Origin: Phoronis australis
Lineage: Eukaryota; Phoronida; Phoronidae
Direction: 5' to 3'
Assembly: GCA_002633005.1 (NCBI GenBank)
Contig: NMRA01000126.1
Coordinates: forward strand, 481,883-545,882
DNA length: 64,000 nucleotides
The notes under the pieces were generated by a model. That model was not told where the DNA came from and searched no databases. It worked only from the letters and a program-made list of their open reading frames with translations. Shown piece after piece: positions 40,201 to 50,344 of the stretch (positions within the stretch are counted from its first letter, which is position 1; each line of letters begins with the position of its first letter). The position numbers and the translations under genes are program-made.

Positions 40201-40975
40201 ATTCAATAAGTCGGACAAAATTTGATGGATGTTTCTGTGCTTTTAAGTGAATTATGTTTTATTTTTCTACCTGATCTGTCATGCCTTAGACAATATCAAT
40301 GGAAGTGCAGACATCCAACCGTAGAGATTAGATTAGTTAAAGGGACATCATTGGGAAGAAAAGTGATTTTCCATGGCGCAGAATCAAACCTGTATCCCCG
40401 TGGTCACAGTCAAATGCCCAGCTGGTGGAACTTAACCTCTCTATAATGGACAGGGTATTTAAGCAATGTCCGGCTGGCAGAGCTGAACCTCTCTATAATG
40501 GACAGGGTATTTTAAGCTTATTTGCTTTGATTTCAGCAAATGTCTGGTAGACAATGGACATAATTGATAATTTGTAGTAAAATCACAAAAACAAGGAATT
40601 TTGTTGTTTTATAACTTTGGTCAAAGCTAATTAATTGAAAAATTCTTTTTTATCCGATCATAATCCCAAATGTGTTTTTCAGCCATATATGAATAAAGTC
40701 CCTTTATTGGACTCCTTTTAAATACATATTGCTGAAGTTTAAGTACTTACATGGTTTTAATATTTTAGAATAAAAAGAAAAAACTGATTGACTTCATTTT
40801 TGCAAAAACTTATCACTGCATAGATAACTACCAAATATTTTATGCTTTGTTATTATTTATTTTGAAACTGCAGTGAAAGTAAGAGTCTTTATCTTATCAC
40901 CAACGCAAATTATGTCTTACCTGCGTCAGCGTGGTTGACTCGGTTTAGATTTGCTTTGCTCATAATTGACACCAT
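11553..40975 (-). CDS. PRDM1: PR domain zinc finger protein 1 (Blimp-1), five-exon gene
   Basis: Spliced CDS complement(join(11553..13228, 14476..14728, 19292..19411, 30089..30249, 40921..40975)) encodes 754 residues. Blimp-1 is a nuclear DNA-binding repressor controlling cell fate. In order: an N-terminal region with CVYIVLDKP (as in vertebrate CTYIVNDHP); a PR/SET-like domain (about 75-190) with [30 protein letters not shown] and [14 protein letters not shown]; a Ser/Pro-rich linker; the pre-finger motif [20 protein letters not shown] (487-506); four C2H2 fingers (504-526, 532-554, 560-582, 588-610) and a fifth C2HC finger (616-640; C618, C621, H634, C640); and an acidic Ser-rich tail. All junction phases agree. 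The finger array is nearly identical to vertebrate PRDM1, so orthology is secure. The start exon is the least certain part, but residues 17-20 (DADM) match the vertebrate DADM. Confidence 0.95.
13229..14475 (-). other. PRDM1 intron 4
   Basis: 1247-bp GT-AG intron. I see no gene or clear repeat; open frames at 13602-13877 and 14024-14215 (- strand) are not recognisable. An AT-only near-palindrome lies around 14283-14312. Confidence 0.85.
14476..14728 (-). CDS. PRDM1: PRDM1 exon 4 (second part of PR domain)
   Basis: Acceptor gtgttgcag precedes ATC TAT AAA GGG GAC. The exon encodes residues 113-196 plus one base, with [34 protein letters not shown] and [17 protein letters not shown]. The donor gtgagt lies inside AATAAGTGAGTCC and leaves phase 1. 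Reading on through the donor gives a short non-conserved tail. Confidence 0.93.
14729..19291 (-). other. PRDM1 intron 3
   Basis: 4563-bp GT-AG intron splitting the PR domain. It is mostly unique AT-rich sequence. Around 17560-17660 there is a more GC-rich patch with a perfect POU octamer word, ATGCAAAT, near 17627. A piece near 16008-16040 (CCATATTGTGTCCT ... GAGATTTTC) resembles parts of the diverged repeats at 37.5-38.1 kb. No gene seen. Confidence 0.8.
19292..19411 (-). CDS. PRDM1: PRDM1 exon 3 (first part of PR domain)
   Basis: Exactly 40 codons between acceptor ttattgcag and donor gtaagtag, phase 0 at both ends. It encodes [19 protein letters not shown] and then a segment ending NRNYFWR, matching the vertebrate stretch [19 protein letters not shown] ... 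NRKYFWR. Being symmetric, the exon could be skipped without a frameshift. Confidence 0.93.
23595..25567. mobile_element. Non-autonomous DNA transposon with TTAA target duplication
   Basis: Terminal inverted repeats GGTAGGTGCATACAC (23595-23609) and GTGTATCCACCTACC (25553-25567) match at 14 of 15 positions and are flanked by TTAA on both sides (23591-23594 and 25568-25571). TTAA duplication is typical of piggyBac-like transposons, but the end sequence is not the classic one. The interior has poly-T/A subterminal tracts and a GC/CpG-rich block (about 24840-25120) and no recognisable transposase, so it must have moved in trans. Confidence 0.75.
26641..26680 (+). mobile_element. Transposon end fragment (CAGTGGCGGATC family)
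   Basis: The segment begins CAGTGGCGGATCTAGGATAT and runs into a G7 tract, the same terminal form as the complete element at 50058 and, reversed, at 43496. No matching right end was found nearby, so only this end is supported. Confidence 0.5.
26857..26932 (-). mobile_element. tRNA-derived SINE head or tRNA pseudogene
   Basis: On the - strand, GGTGGTGTAGTGGTAAAGT looks like a pol III A box/D arm, and about 35 nt on GAGTTCGAGTCC looks like a B box/T arm. The anticodon stem does not pair well and the acceptor ends do not match, so a working tRNA is unlikely. It lies just downstream of the transposon end at 26641. Confidence 0.6.
29692..29888. mobile_element. Foldback MITE, copy 1 (PRDM1 intron 2)
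   Basis: The left part TTCACGCAGTCGCCATTTTA with GAGCCTCTTTTTAAG is an imperfect reverse complement of the right part, which ends GTGTGAATAACGTCTATATG. A second copy with the same arms lies at 31030-31162. There is no coding capacity. Copy 1 carries extra sequence between the arms. Confidence 0.7.
30089..30249 (-). CDS. PRDM1: PRDM1 exon 2 (pre-PR region)
   Basis: Acceptor tttaatttcag precedes ACATGGCAG, and donor gtaagtag follows GAC (phase 0). It encodes residues 19-72, including [14 protein letters not shown] and [15 protein letters not shown], parallel to vertebrate EKCTYIVNDHP and QAEASLPRNLLFKYA. The conserved Leu-Pro-x-Asn-Leu just before the PR domain is present. Confidence 0.9.
31030..31162. 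mobile_element. Foldback MITE, copy 2 (PRDM1 intron 1)
   Basis: Left arm ATTCACGCAGCTGCCATTCT and right arm CTTAAAAAGAGGCTCACTGC then TAAAATGGCGAATGC are imperfect reverse complements, and both resemble the copy at 29692. The two copies bracket PRDM1 exon 2 at distances of about 200 bp and 780 bp. Confidence 0.7.
37520..38130. repeat. Two diverged tandem copies of an AT-rich repeat
   Basis: Both copies share TTGTTTGATGGTAACTT preceded by a CCCATAGC/CCCCAATT segment, and then GCCATATTGTGTCCT or GCCATGTTGTCCT followed by GAGATTTT/GAAATTTT. Spacing is about 430 bp. The copies are old and imperfect. Confidence 0.45.
40921..40975 (-). CDS. PRDM1: PRDM1 exon 1 (start codon exon)
   Basis: ATG at 40975-40973 in a strong context (GACGCC ATG G). 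It encodes [18 protein letters not shown] plus one base and ends at donor gtaagac. The split codon G|AC gives Asp19 and joins exon 2 in frame, producing ...[13 protein letters not shown], reminiscent of vertebrate MEDADMTLWTEAE. A second in-frame ATG (Met5) and Met20 in exon 2 are alternative starts. The assignment comes from phase, splice consensus and this short resemblance. Confidence 0.75.
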
Positions 40976-41260
40976 GGCGTCTTATGAAGTATTAAACACA
41001 ACCCTGTCACAAACTTGAACTTCACCACAGCACACGATGGTGTCTCTCCAGCAAATGACTCAGCCTCTATGATATTATTTGAGAAAATGAAGCCGCGAAA
41101 CCCTCAGCGCAGAGCATATGGCGTTATCACTGAGTAAACTTGAACTTTGGATAGTGAGAGAGCGATCTCCATTGGCTGACCCATTGTTTTCACTTGCAGC
41201 ATATAGTTGATAAGACTGTTTCGCGGTTCGTGCTTACGGGAAATACGCTGGTTGTCAAAT
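40976..41260 (-). promoter_or_regulatory. Putative PRDM1 5' UTR/proximal promoter region
   Basis: Immediately upstream of the PRDM1 ATG. Visible motifs include a consensus AP-1 site TGACTCA (41056-41062), CCATTGG (a CCAAT-type core) near 41169-41175, and AAGTGAAAAC on the - strand (41186-41195), which resembles the Blimp-1/IRF recognition sequence. I see no clear TATA box. The transcription start is unknown, so these sites may lie in the 5' UTR or promoter. Confidence 0.4.
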
Positions 41261-42420
41261 ATGGCTCAGAAGTGTTATCGCTTGTTGGAAAATACAGAAT
41301 CTTTTTTTTTGTACGCTGTGAAAGGCCTTAGTGAGGTTTTACTGTCACTGCGGCTGGTTTCGGACAGGATAAATTCTTGCTTAAACGTTCTTATCTAGCC
41401 GTGGGATTCACTCAAAGCTAAATTCTGTTTACACATTCTGTGATATGGTTCACCAAAATGCTTGTTCCTTGTTTGTGCATAGTTTATTGGGTTAGTCAAG
41501 TGAGTTATGGCAGCTGGATTTGCAGTGCTTTCATTGTCCATCTGACTACTTACTTCTCATTTTTCTTATTATATTTTTTGTATTACTCAATATGCCTAGT
41601 TTTTTCCTTTTCAGTGTTTCCAGTTCCTGTTCAATTTTGCATAATCAAAATTTTTAGCCTCTTTGGTAGCCAGTGTAAAATAATATTTGCCCATCAAAAT
41701 TGTTCATCCACAAATCATTCGTATTAGAAAGTATTTGTCAAATTCCTTAAAGAAATCAACCCTGAGACAAAAAATAGAATTGTGACAGTATGAACCTTAT
41801 GATTTCTGTTCTCATCTGAAAGCTGGGCTGCTCTTTTTAGTTTGAGAACCCATATTTGAATTTCCTCTAACTTTCAATTTTTTCCTGAACGTACCCATTT
41901 TTGTGGTCACGTGACCAATTTTTATGTGTTTTGCTAATTATTGTAGTAAATAAGATAATTATGGGTATTTCACTATGTTATCACATTTGCACAGTCGCAG
42001 AAGCCTAAACTATCCCAAAATGTCGTTTAATTCATGGCACAGCATGGACCTTTTGGGGTCAAAGGTCAACTCCTGCATACCCTAGTGCCTGCACCCAACA
42101 CAAAATGTTTAGTTATGTCAAAAGTTTTCAATCAAATATTAAAATAATTTCAGAAGAACAAATATGTGCTACATCATTCTCTGAAACTAAAAAAAATGCT
42201 ACAGTGAATCAAAAAATTGATAATTATACCTGCATGAACCATGATGCAACTTTATTTAATGCCTCTGCAAAATTTTAAATTAAGACATGAGTTAAAAACC
42301 TAGATGAAATGCCAATCACTTATATGGACCAGTGTCTGATAATTTTGCTAGCCTCAAATATCCCTAAAATTTAACCTAATTTAATGTTTGCCTTCGTGCT
42401 GCACCACTGCAGGTCTGTCT
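41261..42420. other. Intergenic, upstream of PRDM1
   Basis: AT-rich sequence without a recognisable gene. The open frame at 41440-41727 (+) is hydrophobic because of its T-rich base content and shows no family signature. Confidence 0.5.
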
Positions 42421-42424
42421 TGAA

Positions 42425-42885
42425 GCACTTTCGGCATACTGACTTAACTCTGGTCTGAGCAGAGCCTCGAAATAAACAGCGAAGTTAACTGAACCGTTCA
42501 TACCGGCTTTGGTAGTTAACAGACATCGAAGTAAATAGTAGGTGACGCTGTTGTCATCGAAGTAAATTGCAAGGTAGCGCTGATGCATCGTGTGCAGATT
42601 AAGATTTTTTATTGTGACAATTTGGGAACATTGACCTAAAACACTTCTAATTGGATTGGTAATTATTCAAGCAATATGGAAGCAACTATTAGCAACGACA
42701 CTGCCCTTTAATTGTTGACAATAACAGTGGCCCCTGGCGATAACTTCGATGGGACCGTTCATGCCGCACCACAGCGTCGACGCTCCGCTGTTGAATCCAC
42801 TTACGTACTGAAAAAGTTAACTGGCACTGTTAACTTCGATCTGAAGTTAGCCATTCATATTGAGCGCAACTCCCCAAAACATTGA
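42425..42885 (+). mobile_element. MITE family with TTAACTTCGATG motifs, copy 1
   Basis: Shares order and wording with copies at about 52778-53165 and 54411-54906: ACCGTTCATACCGGCTTTGG, a GTAGGTGACGC segment, GACACTGCCCTTTAATTGTT, and CTGGCGATAACTTCGATG, then CAGCGTCGACGCTC. Its TIRs are decayed. There is no coding capacity. Confidence 0.7.
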
Positions 42886-43430
42886 CGCGTCCACGTTTAG
42901 TATTAAAGTGCCTTTGGATCAAACTGTTAATGTCATAAATCGATGCTGTCAACTAAACCATGCTGCACCATTTGCCTGGTGAACACTGTGTTACCAGATA
43001 CTGAAGTCATGTTCCTAATACTTTTAAAACATCATATTTATTATCAACATGGACATGCATCAAAACCATCAGCTACATGGCCCAGACAATAAGTCTGTGC
43101 AAGCTTAGGGTGAGTCCTAATTTAACAAACAAATAATTAAAATGCATATTTATTACAATGATGATTAGTAATGGTTTAAACTCTGCTTCACATCTTACCG
43201 GTACATCTAGTTTACTAGTGGCTTTGTATTCTACTTAACATATAAAATAGTTTTCCTGAGTTCCAGCAGACATCAAATACAAAATTTTTATCAATCTCAT
43301 TCTCATCTTTATTTTTTGTCATCTTTGAAGAGAAATGAGGATTTTAGGAGGTTCTAAATAGGTTGAAAAGTTAACATCCTAGTGTGCATACCCAACACAG
43401 GCCTACCTGAGGTGATAATTTTGTGCAAAA
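42886..43430. other. Intergenic, no feature seen
   Basis: AT-rich sequence between repeat fragments; I find no gene, RNA or repeat that I can support. Confidence 0.45.
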
Positions 43431-43439
43431 GGCAAATCA

Positions 43440-43497
43440 AGAGAAAGGGGGGTCCAGACCTCCTTGACCCCTTGGATCCGCCTGTGCTCAACTTATA
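43440..43497 (-). mobile_element. Transposon end fragment (CAGGCGGATCC type, reversed)
   Basis: On the - strand the segment starts CACAGGCGGATCCAAGGGGT and continues into GGACCCCCC, the same terminal pattern as the complete element at 50058-50217. The other end was not located. Confidence 0.5.
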
Positions 43498-46400
43498 AGT
43501 TGTCTGACAAAAAATATTGAAGATATGTTCAATAAACGTACAGACGTGTGTTGTACTTCACACACAGTGTCTATACAAAAATTCAAAATGTCTGCCTACG
43601 TGCATCGCACCCCTTTAAAAGGAATTTTTCCAGACCCGCTAAAAGATAAGACATAAGTTGTAACATTCACTGAATGACACCAATGAGACCTAACAATTGA
43701 TGTATTGATTATTTTCGTAGTATGATTTTTTTTTCTCACAGCTTATCAAAATCTTCTCTGATTGTACCTCTGTCAATAGCCCATTTGAATTTATCTTCAT
43801 TTTACATCACACAATTTTATTCAATTTTGATGTAGTATGATGGAAGTTATTTGTATTATTCTCTGAATAATCCACTGAAATTCTGTACGAAAATAGTCCT
43901 CAAAAAATTTCAGAAACATTGTTTTTTAAATTGTCACCATTTCTGGTTAGAGTGTATTTTCTTTGAACCTTGTCTCTATTGAAGGTTTCTTTAACAAATT
44001 ATCATCATCCTCAGAAACAGGCATGATTAGCTGGATTAAGCAATTGTCTGTAGACACCTGTTGTTGTACCAGGTTTCTTTGTTTGACATGCCAAGTACCT
44101 CCCTTAATCTGATGGCATTCTTTATCAGTAAATAAGACATTTGACAGGACTTTTGGTTGTCACAAGGACGATTTTGAAAGGGACAAATACAGTCCTGGCT
44201 ATCATACCAACTTCCTGAAAGATAGTGAAATCCTGTTGATGACATTTTTACTAGTGTGCCCTCATTCTAGGGTACGGTGTGCAAGTTGATATATTTTTGC
44301 AGATGTTTGTTGCATTGTGTGCAAACTATTTTTTTGTAAATTAACCTTCAGAATGTCTGAAATTTTGCAGTAGTAACTCCACCTTGTGGCATGTGATCAG
44401 ACTCTTCTCTGACTTGCAAACAATCATGACAAGTTCAGCAATGATGTCGTTTACTCTATGGTCAAATTATAGGAATATTTTCAACACTTTTGAAGACACT
44501 TCTTACCAGGGCAAAAACAATTTTATGTGATATGCTGTCTGATTTGAAAGTTTCTGTTTTGTTGCCAAAAATTAGAAAGAACAGGTTTTTGCACTTTTAA
44601 ATAGCACATAAACTGTTACTAAATATGACTGAGGTTTGGCATTTCTTTAATTTATAGTAAGAATAATGTGAGTTGTATTGAATTTACTAATTCTCTTTGA
44701 AGCTTTGTGTTAACTTGCCATAAATAAATTGCTTCATTCAGCTCTTATCATGGTAAATATTATACTAAAATAAAAGGGTTTGCCTTTGCTTTGCTTTAGT
44801 TTTCATATATGCTGAATCTGTTTGAAAGCAGTGAATTGAAGGTTGCCAGGCAGGTAAATATCGTTAATTACAGCATACCTTGGCTAGGTGTTTACAGCTG
44901 ATTATAACAAGCCTTTAATCACTATCTTGGAAACCATAAAGGCAATGTGTCGATAGCTTAGTTTTCACTTTAATCTGTGAGAGTTGCCAAGCAAGTGAAA
45001 AGTTTGCCAAACAGTCATAAAAAATTTATTTGCGATTTCGGCGCCGTATTTCATCGGTGGAGTTTTAGAAACGCCAACACAGTTTAAACCTAGGAGTTTA
45101 AGAAGTGTCCATGAGTCATGATGAATGGATTTTAAACTGTTCACACAAACAAAATTAGGGCTTAGAGCGGATGCCTTGTGCCACTTCCATTTTAGCACAT
45201 TCTGTCTCGGGAAGATTAGAATTGAATTCTTATTGGATGATTTCATAAATGAAATAAAGTTCACCTGTCATTTTTATAGTCATACCTTAACTTTTGCAAA
45301 AGAAATTGTAACTAAAAGTATAAAGTTATCCTTCATCATTTCAAAAAATGAAGATTTTATTGCAACCACTTAAATTAAGGTGTAATAAATGTTGTGAAAA
45401 CTGTAAATCACGTTGCGGATAAGAAAGCATAACCAATTGGTGGCAATTCAAGTTCGTCATAAACTACCAGCGTCATTTGACGTTGGTCAGGTCTACCTTC
45501 TTTGAAGAATCTCTGCCCTCTGGGGGGGTGTCTCTTATCGATGTTCGATAAGTCTTTTTCGTAAGCAACAGCTTGTAGTGCGAATTTGTAATTTCACAGC
45601 TCTGAAATTCGTGACGTCACATTTGTCAGCTCTAAATCATGTCTCAACTGTTTAAATAAGCCGTAATTTTGTTCCTGACATTATGATACCAGATGACGTA
45701 ATTTTAAGTTACATGAATTTCAAATTATTTTAAAGGTGAATACTTAGTATTGTGTTTGTTTTAATGAAGACAATTCTTCAAGTTCTGGGCCCTTTCATAA
45801 GCCTTGCTAAAATCAAGTTCTTGGAAAAATTATTGACCCGCTCTTAGTATGGGTCTGACAATAAAAGTGTATGCAAAAATGCCAGCAATTTTGGGCAAAC
45901 TCAAACAGCAAAGCATCAGCTTAAGGGACACTTGCAACCAGTCTGGCGTTTTTTGCTGCTAACGACACTGCTAGCGAAATTGCCACCATTTTAGCCAATG
46001 CTCGAATGTTGTATAAATTGCATTGTTGTTGTTTATTTTACATACAACTTGACGCAACTGCTTCGACAACACCCCCTTGTGGCCGATGTGTTATCTACTA
46101 GCTATGTTATACCCATGCCTGTGTTCTAAAAACAGCCCTCTTTACAATGTTTTTATTGCACTTGAGTAAAAAGTCCTTTCTCAGACCTTTGGAAACTGAT
46201 AGAGCATTCAGTACAGTTCACCTATAAGTGTTAATGGGCAATAGACTAATCAAGTGTCCATAAAACCATGGTGCACTTTCTGAGGACGTCTGCAGTTGAC
46301 ACACTTATTATGGCATATTTTTTATTTATCTGTTAGTATTTATTTAATTTATATTGAATGAAAAAGCTGCTCTTTGCTTATAATACTATGTTAAAACTCC

Positions 46401-47040
46401 AGGTAGAATAATCACCTATTGATGCAAGTTCAAGTTTGTGGATGTCAGTTCAAAATCCTTAAACTCAAGACTGTATTTTATCTGATTTTAACTAAAATTT
46501 AAGCTCACAGCATTGAAAGAATATTCATCTAAATAAGAAGTTGGTTTAAAGGTTTTGATAAAAAAGGCAGTTTATGTGAAAAACATTGTTATTGATATGG
46601 TTTTAAGTTTCAGTAAACATGGTCCACTTGTTATCAGGTTATTGGGTGGGTTTCATTGACAGTAGAGCCAATAGACTGTCATAAATTTCAGCTGATTGGA
46701 TCAATAATAAATTGACAGGCTATTCATTTGCATAACTTGACAGTTAGACTTAATTTTATTCCTTGACATTAACCTGACAGGGGGATTGTGGTACTTGAGC
46801 TTCACATTATATAGTGGTTGGCTAGGTTTTGTTGATGCTCGAGAACCTACATTTATTATATTTTTTCTCTGTAATTTAACCTGGAACATTCTATTTTCAA
46901 AAAAACTAAGTACAAACTAGGTGTGCCTCAGATATTTTAAATTTCTTAGTAAGCAAAAACTAGGTGCTTCTACCCAATTAATTATTTTTCACAATATTGA
47001 ATGTATTATCAGTTGATATTGCTGTAACTTTGACTCATTG
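43498..47040. other. Intergenic, no gene seen
   Basis: Several open frames (for example 44965-45264 - and 45125-45373 +) overlap on opposite strands and match nothing I know. A small perfect hairpin CTTATCGA/TCGATAAG lies near 45514. I report no other feature. Confidence 0.45.
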
Positions 47041-47045
47041 TTTGT

Positions 47046-47118
47046 ATGTCTGTCTGCCTGTTTGTCTGCCTGTCTGTCTGTCTGTCTGCCTGCCTGCCTG
47101 TCTCTGCCTGTGTCTCCT
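47046..47118. repeat. TGTC/TGCC tetranucleotide microsatellite
   Basis: An imperfect run of CTGT/CTGC tetranucleotides. It produces a spurious Cys/Leu-rich open frame at 46997-47188. Confidence 0.9.
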
Positions 47119-47418
47119 TGCCTATGTCACCCTAAGCTCTCATGAGTGGCGAAAATGCTATCAGTTTTCAGTGGTGAAAGCGTTTTAGCACTCTCTTGGT
47201 ACAGTGGTAACTAATTCCATAATGTACGCGACTGATGATAGTGTTTTGCTGGTGGTCTGCTGATGGGAATTAGAATTCATGAATCTTTGGTTGTCAGTGA
47301 GTAACATGTGCTGCCACCTACATGTCTGTCCCACATGTTTGGTTGCTAGCCTAAATAACATCAGATACTGGTGAAGAAAAGAACATATTCCCAACACATA
47401 ATGAACTTATAGTGTTTA

Positions 47419-48140
47419 TATGCACCCACATATAAATGACATTATCATGTGGGTGCATATTGCTGTCATCTCTGTCTCGGCATCCAGCGTCTAGTGTTGT
47501 ATCTCTTAAGTCCCTGGCAGGATCTCATCAAGATTTGGCAGATATGATCCTATGAAGCTGTCAACAGATGGCAACAAATTTTGTACCAATTTGATTACCA
47601 CTATGCCCCCTAGTGGCAATCTATTTTTTATGTTTATGTCCATATCTTCAGAGATCCTTGATGGATGTTCATGAAGTTTGGCAAATAGGTTCTTGTTAAG
47701 ATGATGATGCTTTTCCATTTTTGGATAGACTATTTATTTTGCACCACCTGGTGGCTGGTTTAAAAAAATTTAGAGTTCATTTTTGACAACTCGCTCTATT
47801 TGTTAAACCACTATTGGCAGATGTGTTCTTGACGAGATCGCTGCTGATGGTGATGGGTTCGACCGCCTAGTAGCGAATTTATTCTATTTTGCATTTTTTT
47901 CGCAGTATCTCCTAAACCCTGTGCAGGATCTCATTATTGACTGGTGTGTTCCAATGATGCTAACAAAAGATGACGACGAGTTTTGAGCCGCTCCACCTGC
48001 CGCTGTGCCTCCTGTGGATCTTTGGAGATCATCAATTGATTTTTATAAAGTGCGGCAAATAGATTTCTGTTAAAGACACAACGATGCCCTTCCATTTTCA
48101 GACAGATTCTACGTTTTCTACTAGGCCACTAGGTGAGTCT
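47419..48140 (+). mobile_element. Hairpin-headed repeat family, copy 3
   Basis: Starts with TATGCACCCACAT (47419-47431) and its reverse complement (47447-47459), then ATTGCTGTCATCTCTGTCTC, AGGATCTCATCAAGATTTGG and CCCCCTAGTGGCAATCTATT, matching the copy at 7018. At least two internal subunits are visible. The downstream limit is approximate. Confidence 0.6.
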
Positions 48141-50052
48141 GAGGTGTCGGGCTCTTTATGCTTTACTTTCCTTGCACGTCAGTTTCAAAGGGCCTATTGT
48201 GTGTGAATGACAGTCATGATTTACAACCATATGCAAAATTCCTAGCCAGTGTGTGGACTAGTTCATACTGCAGCCAAGCCCAAAATGCTGGGCACCTTTC
48301 ACATTCTCTACTTGTAATTTCGCTACTATCGAAAGCGCTAGCAAAAATCTTAGTGTTTTGCCAGTTTTTGAAGGGAATACTTGTCTGCTTGTGTTTGTTT
48401 TTTATTTATATTCACTGAAATTAAATTGCTGTCAGCAAATTACAACACTTGGAAAAAACTTAACATCATAATGCTGTTGTAGCTGTAGTGTCCTGCTTAA
48501 TGAAATCATGTATCCCAGTGGAAATATTTAGCTTCAGTTTTTGGTGAAAATGCAGCCAAGATGCCTACCCAATCATAGGACTTTATTAATAAAACTCCCA
48601 TGGTATTTAAAACTTGATTAGAAAGGTTTGACATCCTGAAATTTTGTTTTTGGAAATTTGGCATTTCAGGGTTGCACTTAAAAAAATCGAACCAGTTGTT
48701 AAGTCCAGTTAGACTTTTCAGGCCTAAATCTTTTTTCATCACATTTGTATATATTGCCACTTAGAAGCTTGGCTCATTTCACAGCACGTTGTCCTTCATC
48801 AATAGATTTATCATCAAGAAGCTTGTTTATCAGGTCCACTGGTCTAAGTTCCTTTTTTGTAGAGTAGAGCAGAGCACAATTAATGATGACTTCACCGCAA
48901 TAAAGCACCAGTTAAATGAACTTAATTGATAAAGCATGGTCATTTTTTTAACTGTTTGGTTTCTCAAATTGAATTCTCATTGGAAACTTAGGTTAAGACC
49001 AATTCTTGCCCTTAGATATACAATGAAAATTAGCCAAAATAGATGCGTTAGGCTTCAGTTCTCTGGTACCCATTTTAGTAACTCTTTAAATTGTGTTCGG
49101 TTGAATTGGCCTACAGTCATCATGTCAGATGCAGGAAAGCTGAGCAAAGGATTAGATTGATATCTAGATTTGGCGTCTATTTGGAAACTACTGTCGTCTG
49201 GAGTTGAAACCATTCAAGAGATTCTTGTAATACTGAAGTTCCTGACAGATTGAATGGCAGTGTTCTCTATCTTATTTCGCAAATGGCGCGTTTATAATCT
49301 TTTTGCACTCAGGCTTATAGGACTTTTGAAACTGAAAATAATTTTTTTTCAAACTTATCTCTGGATTATAGACTTAAAAAGGGTCACAAGACATAAAGAA
49401 ATCAGAGAACTGGCATGTGGATGGAAGTGACTGACATTCAAGTAACTTTAGCGACCATTCTCAGTTATCGCCGTTTTCACTAATTTCAAACTGTGTGAAG
49501 GGTCTTGATGCTATCGTCTGCTTTTGGTGCCATGAAAGGGGTTATCTCATAAAACAAAATTCTGATCTTTAAAACATGACGAAACAACCAACAGTTGAAA
49601 TATCACCAAGGTGGGACTTTAAGTTTAAGGTGTGCCAATTGTTTCCCACTTTTCCTGATAAGAAAAATAATGCCAAAAATAATTTCTGGTTCCAGATGTT
49701 CTTACCTTGTATTTGTCTCGCTTGTCCTGACAACCATGATCCATACACGGAATTGCAACTAGCATTTATCAATGTTTCATACACGAGTGTCATCAGCAAT
49801 TCATGCTTCAAACTTATAAAAAGACACAGAAGACATGGAGTGATAGCAAACGTCACACTATAGAAAACTTACTTTACCATATGAGAGTCCTTGTGCACAT
49901 TACCGTGGGATATATTGGTGATTTTCAACTTAGTTATGTTTCTAAGAGAACATGACCAAATGAAGAGAGGTGTCTAAAAACGAAAATCACAAAACTTTTT
50001 ACCAAAGCAGGATCAGTGGCGCAGCTTATTTTACGCACTTTTTTTAACGAAC
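48141..50052. other. Intergenic, no gene seen
   Basis: The open frames at 49569-49856 (-) and 49576-49863 (+) are mirror images over the same DNA, and neither has a recognisable domain. No repeat was identified here. Confidence 0.45.
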
Positions 50053-50057
50053 TATTT

Positions 50058-50217
50058 CAGTGGCGGATTTAAATGGGGTCCAAGGGGGCCATGCCCTCCC
50101 ACCAAATTCTCACAGGTTACATTTGGCAGTTTGGGGGTGCAAATGCCTGATAGGCAAAGTCTTGGCTAATGCTCTGCCCTGGCCCCCTCCCAACTCAAAA
50201 TCCTGGATCCACCCCTG
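50058..50217. mobile_element. Complete 160-bp MITE with 5-bp target duplication
   Basis: Starts CAGTGGCGGATTTAAATGGG and ends TCCTGGATCCACCCCTG; the ends are imperfect inverted repeats (CAGTGGCGGAT against CAGGGGTGGAT). It is flanked on both sides by TATTT (50053-50057 and 50218-50222). A G-rich left half and C-rich right half let it fold back. No coding potential. Confidence 0.8.
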
Positions 50218-50344
50218 TATTTGAACGCTAAACAAAAACCAACCATTTGTCAGAATACACTAGTTTGCTCAATGTGTATTAAATGGTATGACAATACCCA
50301 CCAGTTATGTTGCCAGTGACCATCCTTCTTTTGGTTGTGTGACC

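Larger units (their letters stand above)
30250..40920 (-). other. PRDM1 intron 1
   Basis: 10,671-bp GT-AG intron. It contains a foldback MITE (31030-31162), a candidate AP-1/IRF-type motif (36196-36207), two diverged copies of a repeat (about 37520-37735 and 37960-38130) and two close copies of a short duplicated phrase at 40434-40510 (CTCTCTATAATGGACAGGGTATTT twice, about 60 bp apart). No other gene is seen. Confidence 0.8.

Noticed and set aside
46997-47188. Cys/Leu-rich small protein
   Set aside because: Produced by the TGTC/TGCC microsatellite.
49569-49863. 95-codon open frames on both strands
   Set aside because: Mirror-image frames over the same DNA with no domain; base composition is enough to explain them.
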